This document shows, one piece after another, positions 24,845-33,074 of a stretch of DNA of 34,601 nt. Position 1 is the stretch's first letter, and each line of letters opens with the position of its first letter. The notes under the pieces are model-generated. The model made no database searches. It was not told the DNA's origin and was given only the letters and a program-made list of their open reading frames with translations. The stretch is taken from the NCBI GenBank assembly GCA_017858295.1, contig JAFMBU010000002.1, forward strand, positions 1 through 34,601, written 5' to 3'. The position numbers and the translations under genes are program-made. This DNA is from Porticoccaceae bacterium (GTDB taxonomy: Bacteria > Pseudomonadota > Gammaproteobacteria > Pseudomonadales > Porticoccaceae).

Positions 24845-27361
24845 CTAAAAGCTAGCCATAAACCTAACACCGTAAGTGCGCGGCGGGGAGAAAATAGCAT
24901 AAGCCAATCCGCGGTTTGAGACATTGGTATTGACACTAAATCGCTCGTCAGTCGCATTTCTCACGAAGGCCGAAACAGACCAATCTTCATCACCTGAGTA
25001 GAGCGTTGCATCAAGGTTCAACGTCGTATACGAATCCGACTTAGTATCTTCGAGTAGCAGGAAGTTGGTTTGCTGCTCTGATCTATGGGAAACCATTGCT
25101 GTCAGAGACACCTGATGATTTGCCAAGTCGATGACGTGATTTACATTTAAATCCGCACCAATTTCAGGAGAATACAGCATGTCGCTTCCCGAGCAATCAT
25201 AGCTCTCGACACCATCACTAACACCATTAGATGAACAGCCAAATCGACCCTTGCCCGGATCTGAAATCAGCGCCAGCTTGTCATAAGAGGCTTCCAGATA
25301 CTGCACATTTAAGCCGAATGTTGTACTACCTGTCGCCGCCCAAATAACATCAAGATCCAGACCTTGAATGGTTGCATCGGCATTCGCAATTGGGAAAGCT
25401 GAAGCACCCTCTAGGGTAGTAAAGTACGTTACCTGCTGGCCATCATATTTCCATAGGAACAGCTCGGCGTTGACTTGCAAAGTGTTATCCATAAAGCGGT
25501 TCTTAGAACCTATCGTGATCGCATCGATAAACTCTGAATCATAGGTTGACGCCGGCCCAACTGCAAGATCGACACCACCAGCGCGGTAGCCTGTTTCAAA
25601 GGTGGCGAATAGAAGGTTGCTTTCAGCCCAATCCCATTCGGCGCCGAGTCTATAGGTCGTCTCGCTGTAGCTAAGATCGGCCGCTAACTCGCCATCACCC
25701 ACATTCACAATTGCACCAAGAATCGGCTCTGGATTACGTCCCGGAGTGGGAGGAACGCCGCCTGGTAAATTAAAGTTGTAGACTGGAGGGCGACCCCTAC
25801 CCGGAATATCCGCTACAGAATCTGCAGCGATCAACCCTTCATCGACAAAATATTGAATAAACGCATCGCGATCACTGGTCACCGGTTGCGCAGGCATTGC
25901 GCCAGAGGCACAGCCATTGGCAAAGCTATTGAATGGTGGTGGCCCAGGAGTCAAGAAGTTACCCGTAAACGGCGCACCGCCACAGAAGGTGACAAATGTA
26001 TCACTGATACCGTCAACAAATTTACTGTCTTCTGTGTAGCGAACACCAGCGTTCAAACGAAAGGTTTCGGAAAGGTCAAATGTGCCCTGCGCAAAGACCG
26101 CCCAACTATCGCCGCCGTTGTCATAATTCTGTATCGGAGATGCGTAGTTTTGAGCGAATACGGTACTGGTACTAATTTCTTCTTCGACATGAAAGGCACC
26201 AAGTATACCGTTTAAAGGACCATCCAAGTCAGTCGCAAAGCGGAGCTCAAACGACGTCTGATTATTTTCTTCGGCAGTTTTTGCGGGAGCAAATCCTGGG
26301 CCAGAAAACTGGTAATCCTGCTCTGATTCGCGGTATGCAGGGATAAACGTTAGCGTACCAACATCAGTCTGATAATTAATTTCAGCTGAGAAACCCGTCC
26401 AGCTGATATCTTGATACAGGTCCTCCCCATCTATAGGCTGAAAAGGCGCAAATGAAGGGGTGTGTAATACGCCCTCTCGAATGGCGTTGGCGCCTGCATC
26501 TGTAGGACCACTATCAATCGGCAGACCTGTTGGTGTGAATTCAGAAAGTGATCCAGTATCGTTGCTGTAGGTTCCATACAAATCACCACCGGCACCCTTG
26601 CCACTCACTTCAGAATGATCTACAGCTAGTCGGATAGAAAGTTTGTCGCTGGCATTAAATAACAGCTGTCCGCGTAAACCAAACGAGTCCTGATCATTGG
26701 TTCCATCATCTGAGAAGCCATCGCGCTCCAGCTTATTGCCAGAAATACGAATCGCAACATCGTCTGAAACAGCAATATTGGCTGCGCCCTGCAGGCCTAA
26801 TTTAGAGTAGTTACCAACTTCGGCTTGCATGTATCCTGAATTCTCACCCAGAACCGGCTTATTTGGAATGTAATTAACAACACCACCAGTGGCGTTACGG
26901 CCGTAGAGAGTACCCTGGGGGCCCTTAAGTAATTCGACACGCTCAAGGTCAAATAAAGCCTGGCCTGCAGCACCACTCGAGCGACCTAGATAGACACCAT
27001 CAACGTTCTGAGCGATAGCCGAGTCGGTCAATGGATTGACCGTTAGAGCACCAACACCCCGAACAAAGAAGCTTGCCAATGGACCGCCACCTGCGCTGAT
27101 CCCCAAGGCGGGAGAGAGTAAGCCAAGATCAGTTGCGGACTCGATTCCCGACTGAGTGAGCGTATCCGTATCAAAGCTTTGTACCGCTAGTGCGGCATCC
27201 TGAAGCGACTGTGCTCGGCGCTGAGCTGTTACAATAACTTCCTCAATGCCCGCATTCTCGTTAGCTTTGGGCTCAGCGGCGGACTGCGCAGATGCAGTCG
27301 AAACAGCGAGCGCCAAACTAAGAATGGTCGCGCTTGTTGTACATAGTGCTACCTTATTCAT
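24845..27361 (-). CDS. TonB-dependent outer-membrane receptor
   Basis: An 838-aa outer-membrane active transporter. It has a signal peptide ending near ASAQS (about residue 25), a TonB box EEVIVTAQRR (40-49), a plug domain with GPQGTLYGRNATGGVVN, and a C-terminal beta barrel ending in an aromatic residue (MASF), as needed for insertion. The style is that of the large OMR family common in marine gammaproteobacteria and sphingomonads, which import diverse complex or aromatic molecules rather than only siderophores. A loop with paired cysteines lies near residues 460-490. The start has a CAGGAG site. It is divergent from a LysR-type regulator that may control it, and upstream of the sulfatase. 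Confidence 0.9.
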   Translation of the reverse strand: MNKVALCTTSATILSLALAVSTASAQSAAEPKANENAGIEEVIVTAQRRAQSLQDAALAVQSFDTDTLTQSGIESATDLGLLSPALGISAGGGPLASFFVRGVGALTVNPLTDSAIAQNVDGVYLGRSSGAAGQALFDLERVELLKGPQGTLYGRNATGGVVNYIPNKPVLGENSGYMQAEVGNYSKLGLQGAANIAVSDDVAIRISGNKLERDGFSDDGTNDQDSFGLRGQLLFNASDKLSIRLAVDHSEVSGKGAGGDLYGTYSNDTGSLSEFTPTGLPIDSGPTDAGANAIREGVLHTPSFAPFQPIDGEDLYQDISWTGFSAEINYQTDVGTLTFIPAYRESEQDYQFSGPGFAPAKTAEENNQTSFELRFATDLDGPLNGILGAFHVEEEISTSTVFAQNYASPIQNYDNGGDSWAVFAQGTFDLSETFRLNAGVRYTEDSKFVDGISDTFVTFCGGAPFTGNFLTPGPPPFNSFANGCASGAMPAQPVTSDRDAFIQYFVDEGLIAADSVADIPGRGRPPVYNFNLPGGVPPTPGRNPEPILGAIVNVGDGELAADLSYSETTYRLGAEWDWAESNLLFATFETGYRAGGVDLAVGPASTYDSEFIDAITIGSKNRFMDNTLQVNAELFLWKYDGQQVTYFTTLEGASAFPIANADATIQGLDLDVIWAATGSTTFGLNVQYLEASYDKLALISDPGKGRFGCSSNGVSDGVESYDCSGSDMLYSPEIGADLNVNHVIDLANHQVSLTAMVSHRSEQQTNFLLLEDTKSDSYTTLNLDATLYSGDEDWSVSAFVRNATDERFSVNTNVSNRGLAYAIFSPPRTYGVRFMASF

Positions 27362-27376
27362 GCTTAACTCCTGGGT

Positions 27377-27400
27377 TTTATTATTTATTATTTATTATTT
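27377..27400 (-). repeat. Three perfect 7-bp tandem repeats upstream of the TonB receptor gene
   Basis: TTTATTA occurs three times in tandem (27377-27397) plus a partial TTT. The array starts 15 bases upstream of the receptor start codon, just beyond its ribosome site. Depending on the transcription start it lies in the leader or over the -10 region. Confidence 0.6.
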
Positions 27401-27533
27401 GTACTTGTTTTATTGTTACTCAACGATAGTTGCAACGCTGCCATTGGTAAAATTTATTGTTTTTATCATATTGCATACAAAATTATTATGGATTAGTCTG
27501 GTAACTTAAATAATCTAAGCAGAGAAAACAATA
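27398..27533. promoter_or_regulatory. Divergent AT-rich region, TonB receptor / LysR regulator
   Basis: This AT-rich spacer must carry both divergent promoters and probably a LysR binding site. I could not single out one dyad with confidence. The 17-mer found upstream of ligJ and ligK is not present here. Confidence 0.3.
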
Positions 27534-28454
27534 ATGCGCTTTAAAGGTTTAGATCTAAATTTGCTTTTGGCACTTGATGTTTTGCTGGACGAGAAAAGCG
27601 TCTCGCGATCCGCCGAGAGACTGCATTTAAGCCAGCCCGCTATGAGCGCGGCTCTCAGACGGCTGCGTGAATACTTTAACGATCCCATCCTCAAGCAGCA
27701 CGGCAAGCGAATGGTCTCGACACCTCACGCACTTATTATTCACCAAGAATTAAAAGTCGTGCTTGCCAGCGTGGAAGCGTTGATCTCCAAAACCGCATTT
27801 TTTGACCCTGCAACCACATCGCGTAAATTTACTATCACTGCATCCGACTATCTGGCCCAGGTCATTTTTGTCCCCCTAATTAGGAATTTGCGAAACCTAG
27901 CGCCTAATATACAGCTGGAAATCGTGCCCCCTGCGGATTCAACTCATGAGTTGTTGTCACAGGGCAGTATCGATTTGGTGATACTACCCGAACAAATGAT
28001 CTCTGATGAATTTCCTTCAGAGCTTCTCTTCGAAGATCGGTTCGTGATCGTAGGCTGCCAATCAAACCCAGTTTTCCAGCAGGCTATGACAGAGGAAGCT
28101 TTCTATACTTCAGGACATGTGGTCGTAAAGCTTGGCAACCGCCGCCCCATTTCAGTGTCCGACCAGCAACTCGAAGCGCGCAAGAAATCCAGAGATACGG
28201 ACATCTTAATCAGCTCATTCCTTCTGGCCCCTGAAATGGTCGTTGGAACAGATAGGCTGACGGTAATGCATGAACGTTTGGCTAATATTTTCGCTACGCG
28301 AGTTCCTATAGTCACAGCACCATTGCCATTTAGCTTTCCCTCCATAAAAGAACACGTGCAAGTCCATAGCGCCCGCTCTAACGACCCAGGCATTCAATAT
28401 ATTCTGCAGAAAATCAAAGAAGCAGCTATCACTAAAACAAATCCAAATACATAA
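27534..28454 (+). CDS. LysR-type regulator, NodD/NahR-like
   Basis: A 306-aa LysR regulator of normal length with a single helix-turn-helix (about 9-66: SVSRSAERLHLSQPAMSAAL plus the LRRLREYFNDPIL helix) and an effector domain from about 90. The N-terminal MRFKGLDLNLLLALDVLLDE is the NodD/NahR/LinR-subgroup style, whose members often sense aromatic compounds. It is divergent from the TonB receptor gene and precedes the second aromatic module on the same strand, so either or both may be its targets. The ribosome site is weak. Confidence 0.88.
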   Translation: MRFKGLDLNLLLALDVLLDEKSVSRSAERLHLSQPAMSAALRRLREYFNDPILKQHGKRMVSTPHALIIHQELKVVLASVEALISKTAFFDPATTSRKFTITASDYLAQVIFVPLIRNLRNLAPNIQLEIVPPADSTHELLSQGSIDLVILPEQMISDEFPSELLFEDRFVIVGCQSNPVFQQAMTEEAFYTSGHVVVKLGNRRPISVSDQQLEARKKSRDTDILISSFLLAPEMVVGTDRLTVMHERLANIFATRVPIVTAPLPFSFPSIKEHVQVHSARSNDPGIQYILQKIKEAAITKTNPNT

Positions 28455-28482
28455 AAACAATCAACTTTTATAATCTTATGGC

Positions 28483-28510
28483 TTGACCCAATAATACCCT
28501 TCATTAGAAT
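28483..28510 (+). promoter_or_regulatory. Sigma70-like promoter for the second aromatic module
   Basis: TTGACC (28483-28488) and TAGAAT (28505-28510) are each one base from consensus and are 16 bases apart. They lie 40 bases before the ATG of a short leader reading frame and 83 before the GST gene. Confidence 0.55.
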
Positions 28511-28550
28511 TTTTGCGACTTTTCCGCAGGATTTAGGGGAGAACTAAGTA

Positions 28551-28601
28551 ATGGTTAAGCTTTACAGTTCAATGTTTTTAGGCACAGCGCTAAATGACTG
28601 A
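28551..28601 (+). CDS. Possible 16-codon leader peptide before the GST gene
   Basis: ATG at 28551 has a good GGGGAG site nine bases upstream and opens a 16-codon frame (MVKLYSSMFLGTALND). Its TGA overlaps the start of the GST gene (ATGACTGA). The GST ATG has no good site of its own, so translational coupling through this frame is plausible. The peptide begins like a GST first strand (VKLYSS), which may be coincidence. Confidence 0.4.
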   Translation: MVKLYSSMFLGTALND

Positions 28602-29265
28602 CCTATGCCTACACATTGCCCCAGGCGCCTGCTCTAGAGTTCCATTGATTGCTCTGGAGACTATTGGTGTCCCCTTTCACACCCAGGTCATGCGGTTTAT
28701 GAAGGGGGAGCATAAGTCTTCGCAGTTCAAGAATCTTAACCCAAGCGGCAAGATCCCAGTTTTGGTTGTTAATGGAACGCCGATCCCCCAAAACGTTGCA
28801 ATTTTAATCTGGCTTTCGAAGACCTATCCGCAAGCCAATCTCTTACCTGAGTCAAATTCAAGTTTGGTCCAGGCGCAAGTAATGAGTGCTCTTGTAAGAT
28901 TTAGCGCTGACCTGCATCCCCTTGTTACTCGAATCAGGATGCCGCACTTTTTTTGCGATCTTGAGGGTGCTCCTCAGCGCGTTGTCGAAATGGCAACAGT
29001 AAGTATCTCTGAGCAACTGCAACAGATAGAAGCTGACTTGCTGAGCCAGCCTTGGATGCTCGGCGACCACTGGTCGGTAATCGATGCCTACTTACATTGG
29101 GTTTGGTTTCGCATCACTGGGGCTGGATTTGATCCCGCGCCGTTTCCAGCTATTACAGCTCACTATTCACGAACCCTCGAAATGCCAGCTGTGCAGCGCG
29201 CAATTTCAAGGGAAAATGATGCGGAGGCACTCCTTCAATCAGAAGGCTTAATGCCCCGCTTTTAA
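28594..29265 (+). CDS. Glutathione S-transferase family protein
   Basis: A 223-aa cytosolic GST. The thioredoxin-like N-terminal domain has the APGACSRVPL active-site segment (residues 9-18), the GKIPVLVVNGTPIPQNVAIL strand-turn with the cis-proline and a Gln-Asn in place of the usual Glu-Ser glutathione contact, and then a helical C-terminal domain with SVIDAYLHWV as the N-capping box. In aromatic clusters GSTs act as maleylpyruvate isomerases, ether-cleaving enzymes or dehalogenases, and I cannot choose among them. It is the first full gene of the second aromatic module. Confidence 0.85.
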   Translation: MTDLCLHIAPGACSRVPLIALETIGVPFHTQVMRFMKGEHKSSQFKNLNPSGKIPVLVVNGTPIPQNVAILIWLSKTYPQANLLPESNSSLVQAQVMSALVRFSADLHPLVTRIRMPHFFCDLEGAPQRVVEMATVSISEQLQQIEADLLSQPWMLGDHWSVIDAYLHWVWFRITGAGFDPAPFPAITAHYSRTLEMPAVQRAISRENDAEALLQSEGLMPRF

Positions 29266-29332
29266 CAGTAAGAAAATTTAGGCCGCCGAATACATGGCAG
29301 CACAATCTTAGAAAATCTTGGAGAAATAACAG

Positions 29333-30235
29333 ATGGCTCGCGTCAATGAAATACGATACGTAGGTTACGGTGTCACAAATATCGAAGCAGAAAAAAAATT
29401 CTACACAGATGCCTGGCAACTCATTGCGGTGCCCAGCGATGATGGCATGGTCTATCTGGCTGCACCCGGCAGTTCAGCAGCATATTCCGTCAGACTAAGA
29501 CCGAGCGCTGAACCGAGAATTGATGTTATCAGCTGGAGTGCGGCTGATCGCTCTGAGGTTGACGCTTTGGCTCAGCAAGTTGAGCAAGCTGGCGGCAAGA
29601 TTATCAGTCAACCCCATGAGATGAGTGAACTTGGCGGTGGCTATGGTTTCCGCTTCTTTGACCCAATCGGATTCACCATCGAGGTATGTACCGGTTTTGA
29701 AACCCGCATAGCGGACACGATACAGCCTGGCGAACCTCGTCCTGAACAAATAAGTCACGTCGTGCTGCATGCTCCAAACCCTCAAGAATACGTTGAGTTT
29801 TACGAAAAAGCTCTGGGCTTCCGCGTGTCCGACTGGCTGGGAGATTTTATGTGCTTTTTGCGCTGCAATGAATGGCACCACCGTCTTGCCATTTTGCCGG
29901 GACCACCGGCATTTAATCACGTGGCTTATGATGTTCCCGATATTGATTCAGTGATGAAAAGCATCGCACGAGTGCGCAGCCACGAAAGTGATATCTTGTG
30001 GGGACCCGGGCGCCACACCGCCGGAAACAACGTTTTCTCATACTTCGCTACTCCTGGAGGCTATGTCGTTGAATATACATCCGAACTAGAAAGAGTCGAC
30101 GACGACAACTGGGTTGCAACTGTCCACAAGCCGAGCAAAGAAATTATGGATCAATGGGGTATTGGTGTGGGCGGTCCCGCGACTATGCCGAAGTCAGTAA
30201 CAAATAATGGGCTGTTCACAGCTCCGGAGGCCTAG
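29333..30235 (+). CDS. Type I extradiol ring-cleavage dioxygenase (VOC superfamily)
   Basis: A 300-aa two-domain vicinal-oxygen-chelate dioxygenase, related to catechol 2,3- and 2,3-dihydroxybiphenyl 1,2-dioxygenases, that opens a catechol-type ring next to its two hydroxyls. Only the C-terminal domain carries the iron site: His142 (ISHVVLHA), His196 (FNHVAYDV) and Glu247 (GGYVVEYTS). His182/His183 and Tyr237 fall where BphC has its second-shell His195 and Tyr250; the 10-residue gap from Tyr to Glu is identical. The site therefore appears complete and active. It has a GGAG site, lies 67 bases after the GST gene and only three bases before the alpha/beta hydrolase gene. Confidence 0.88.
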   Translation: MARVNEIRYVGYGVTNIEAEKKFYTDAWQLIAVPSDDGMVYLAAPGSSAAYSVRLRPSAEPRIDVISWSAADRSEVDALAQQVEQAGGKIISQPHEMSELGGGYGFRFFDPIGFTIEVCTGFETRIADTIQPGEPRPEQISHVVLHAPNPQEYVEFYEKALGFRVSDWLGDFMCFLRCNEWHHRLAILPGPPAFNHVAYDVPDIDSVMKSIARVRSHESDILWGPGRHTAGNNVFSYFATPGGYVVEYTSELERVDDDNWVATVHKPSKEIMDQWGIGVGGPATMPKSVTNNGLFTAPEA

Positions 30236-30238
30236 ATC

Positions 30239-31399
30239 ATGGCTTTATGTGAGTTTTTCCCAAATTATATCTGGAATCTTTCCGTTTCAATCGCTGTTGC
30301 CAGTGGCGCAGAGCTTGGCGAAATCGTGGATATGTGCGAGCCGATTAAACGTGCCGCTGATGAAGGCGCTGATGCCGGAACACCGGCATTTATGAAGGAG
30401 TGGGCGAAAAAGGCTGATACTCTGTCTGAGCTCGCCAATGAAGACTTAGAACGCGGTAGAAATTTATCCGCAGCTGAAAAATTTCGCCGAGCCAGTCTGT
30501 ACTACACCACGGCAGAGAGAATGCAGGGTGCAGGGCAGCCAGGTAAAGCAGTAACCTTTGCCAAAGCCCAGTCAGCCTTTAAACAATATGTCGAACTCAG
30601 CGGTGAAAATTGCACACGTGTCGAAATCCCCTACAAGGGAGCGGTTATACCAGCGCTCTTTACCCGCGCAGAAGGCGTTGATGGCCCCGCGCCCTGCGTT
30701 CTTTTTACCAATGGTCTCGATAGCAGCAAAGAACTTCTTTTTTGGTCTTGGCTTCCCCATGCACTGGCTAAAAGAGGTATATCCACGCTCTGTGTAGATC
30801 AACCAGGAACCGGAGAGACTCTGCGCCTGCATAACCTCCCTGCGACACCCTATGCGGAGGAGTGGGCAACGCCCTGTTACGAATACCTAGCTGGGCGTGA
30901 TGACGTCGATGGGGAGCGTGTCGGAGTATCTGGTATCTCTCTAGGCGGTCATTTCGCAGCGAGAGCTGCGGCCTACGAGCCGCGCTTTGCTTCAGCTGCC
31001 GTTTGGGGCGCCAATCACAACTGGCATGAAGTGCAAATTGGTCGCCTCGATAGCGAAGGTGAAAACCCAGTTCCGCACTATTGGAAACATGTCTATTGGG
31101 TCTTTGGCGCAACAGACAAAGAAGATTTTTTCAAAAAGATTGAGGGTATGGATATGAACGGTCATATGGACCGAATCAAAATGCCATTCCTAATTACCCA
31201 CGGTGCCAGTGATCGCCAGATCAATGTGAAATATGCCCACCAGGCATTTGAACAAATGACCAATTCCATCAAGCCAGAACTAAAAATCTTCACTGCTAGA
31301 GAAGGCGGTGTCGAGCACGTTGGAGCGGACAATATGTCCTTTGGCAGGGATTATATCGCTGACTGGTTCGCCGATACCCTAGGGGACCAGAGACGTTAA
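30239..31399 (+). CDS. Alpha/beta hydrolase, FrsA / pseudooxynicotine-hydrolase type
   Basis: A 386-aa hydrolase with an N-terminal helical region (about 1-120) and an alpha/beta-hydrolase core. The catalytic triad can be read as Ser234 in GISLGG, Asp325 in HGASDRQ and His360 in GGVEHVG. This architecture resembles 2,6-dihydroxypseudooxynicotine hydrolase, which breaks a C-C bond, and the FrsA/DUF1100 group. Directly after an extradiol dioxygenase, a C-C hydrolase acting on the ring-opened product is the natural guess, although classic meta-cleavage hydrolases are shorter and lack the helical N-terminus. The GGAGG site lies inside the end of the dioxygenase gene. Confidence 0.85.
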   Translation: MALCEFFPNYIWNLSVSIAVASGAELGEIVDMCEPIKRAADEGADAGTPAFMKEWAKKADTLSELANEDLERGRNLSAAEKFRRASLYYTTAERMQGAGQPGKAVTFAKAQSAFKQYVELSGENCTRVEIPYKGAVIPALFTRAEGVDGPAPCVLFTNGLDSSKELLFWSWLPHALAKRGISTLCVDQPGTGETLRLHNLPATPYAEEWATPCYEYLAGRDDVDGERVGVSGISLGGHFAARAAAYEPRFASAAVWGANHNWHEVQIGRLDSEGENPVPHYWKHVYWVFGATDKEDFFKKIEGMDMNGHMDRIKMPFLITHGASDRQINVKYAHQAFEQMTNSIKPELKIFTAREGGVEHVGADNMSFGRDYIADWFADTLGDQRR

Positions 31400-31503
31400 C
31401 AGCAAACCGAGAGCTGCGGCAAAATCAGCCGGAACCTTGCGCGACTGTGGATTGCTTTCGTCAAATGGTCTTGCAGGAAAAATTCAGGAAAGAGGACAAT
31501 ATA

Positions 31504-32091
31504 ATGGAAAACACTATCCCCCGACGCATTGTCACGGGACATAATTCTGAAGGACAAGCGATCATCCAAGAGGATGGTCCAGCGCCTCGCGTGCAGCGAA
31601 TTGGTGGCGAGACGGGTCCAATGTTTTATGAACTTTGGAATACCACAGCCAGCCCCGCGCTAATTGATCATGCAAGCGGAGAGCCTCATGAGGAAGGAAT
31701 CCAACTGGTACCGCCAGAAAATGGCACCCGCATCCGCATACTCGATATTCCGCCAGATGATGCAAGCTTCGCTGACCTGTCTCCTGAAGAGCGTATCGCG
31801 CACTTTGCAGAAATAGGCGCCGGTAATGCTGTGGCTGATGGTGGTACAAGTGAACGTCATGCTCATATGCATAAGACCGAAACCATTGATTACGGAATTG
31901 TGCTGGATGGCGAAATCGTTTTGATTATGGATGAGGGTGAAACGCTTTGTAAAACCGGCGATATCATCATTCAGCGAGGCACTAATCACGGATGGGCAAA
32001 TCGGTCAGATAGGAATTGCCGCATCGTCTTTGTTCTAGTTGACGGTAAATTCAGCCCAGAACTTGCATCTTCTCAGGACAGCGCACAATGA
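31504..32091 (+). CDS. Single-domain cupin protein
   Basis: A 195-aa cupin. The start is placed at ATG 31504 with an AGAGGA site, rather than at an in-frame GTG at 31447. The metal-binding motifs are intact: ERHAHMHKTETIDYGIVLDGE (given here as His119, His121 or His123, and Glu126) and GDIIIQRGTNHGWAN with His162. The first half, RRIVTGHNSEGQAI and MFYELW, is typical of small cupins found in aromatic-degradation clusters whose reaction is not known. It is shorter than gentisate dioxygenases, which are bicupins. It overlaps the FAH gene by four bases (ATGA). Confidence 0.85.
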   Translation: MENTIPRRIVTGHNSEGQAIIQEDGPAPRVQRIGGETGPMFYELWNTTASPALIDHASGEPHEEGIQLVPPENGTRIRILDIPPDDASFADLSPEERIAHFAEIGAGNAVADGGTSERHAHMHKTETIDYGIVLDGEIVLIMDEGETLCKTGDIIIQRGTNHGWANRSDRNCRIVFVLVDGKFSPELASSQDSAQ

Positions 32092-33074
32092 AACTTGCCA
32101 CTTTAAAGTCTAATAGCCGCGACGGTACGTTGGTGGTTGTATCCGATGATAATCAACGCTGTATAAGCGCTGAAAGTATTGCACCCAATCTCTTATCAGC
32201 CATAGAAAACTGGAATCATGTTGAACAGGACCTAAGACAGCTGTCGAAGGCACTCAATGGGAGCGACGGAGACGCTGGGCAGCCCTTTGATTCAATGACT
32301 GCCACCGCCCCTCTGCCTCGCACTTGGCAATGGCTGGATGGGTCTGCTTTTCCGCAGCATGGAAAGTTAATGGAAAAAGCCTATAACCTCCCGCCTATCG
32401 ATGCACAAAAGCCATTGATGTATCAGGGATTATCCGACTGCTTTTTTGGTCCATCTGATGACATTCCTTTTCCTTCTGAGGATGGCGGTATCGATTTTGA
32501 AGGCGAATTTGGCGTGATTGTCGACGCGGTTCCTATGGGCGTATCCCCAGAGCATGCCATGCAGCACATAAAGCTCATAGTGCAACTCAATGATTGGAGT
32601 TTGCGTACGATTGCCGTCGCCGAAATGAAAACTGGCTTTGGCTGGGTACAGGGCAAACCTGCTTGCAGCATGGCAGGTGTAGCTATAACACCAGAAGAGC
32701 TGGGCCAGGTATGGCGCGACGGACAAATTCATTTACCGCTTCGAGTCGACCTCAATGGCGAGCAATTTGGAGAAACGGTTGGCAATGAAATGGAATATGG
32801 CTTTCATGAATTGGTAGCTCATGCCGCTGCGACGCGCGACCTGCCCGCCGGAACTGTTATAGGTTCTGGGACTGTTTCAAATGAAGACTACAAGGCAGTG
32901 GGGTCATCCTGTATTTCTGAACGTCGTGCAATTGATTTGATTGAGCTTGGAGAGATACAAACACCCTTCATGTCGTTTGGTGATCGGGTTCGGATGGAGA
33001 CGAGAGGGCTCGATGATAAGCCACTCTTTGGGCCAATGGACCAATGTGTAACAAAACAAGGGAAAAATAAATGA
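32088..33074 (+). CDS. Fumarylacetoacetate hydrolase family protein
   Basis: A 328-aa FAH-fold enzyme. Family members hydrolyse C-C bonds of acylpyruvates, hydrate 2-hydroxypentadienoate-type acids or decarboxylate oxalocrotonate. The metal ligands are Glu138 and Glu140 in DFEGEFG and Asp169 in LNDWSLR, and GTVIGSGTVSN supplies the late substrate loop. It overlaps the cupin and FAD monooxygenase genes by four bases each, so the three are translationally coupled. In this pathway it is the best candidate for the final cleavage or hydration step after ring opening. Confidence 0.88.
   Translation: MKLATLKSNSRDGTLVVVSDDNQRCISAESIAPNLLSAIENWNHVEQDLRQLSKALNGSDGDAGQPFDSMTATAPLPRTWQWLDGSAFPQHGKLMEKAYNLPPIDAQKPLMYQGLSDCFFGPSDDIPFPSEDGGIDFEGEFGVIVDAVPMGVSPEHAMQHIKLIVQLNDWSLRTIAVAEMKTGFGWVQGKPACSMAGVAITPEELGQVWRDGQIHLPLRVDLNGEQFGETVGNEMEYGFHELVAHAAATRDLPAGTVIGSGTVSNEDYKAVGSSCISERRAIDLIELGEIQTPFMSFGDRVRMETRGLDDKPLFGPMDQCVTKQGKNK

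Noticed and set aside
29268..29280. TAAGAAAAT before the VOC gene as a third copy of the lig operator
   Set aside because: Only a 9-base core matches, the flanks differ, the orientation is opposite and the spacing to the start differs, so chance is the simpler explanation.
29333..30235. Reading the VOC protein as a simple glyoxalase or resistance protein
   Set aside because: It has two VOC domains with a full extradiol iron site and second-shell His and Tyr at BphC-like spacing.
31504..32091. Calling the cupin a gentisate 1,2-dioxygenase
   Set aside because: Gentisate dioxygenases are bicupins of about 340 aa or more; this is a single cupin of 195 aa. The GST/cupin/FAH combination keeps the idea alive only as an analogy.
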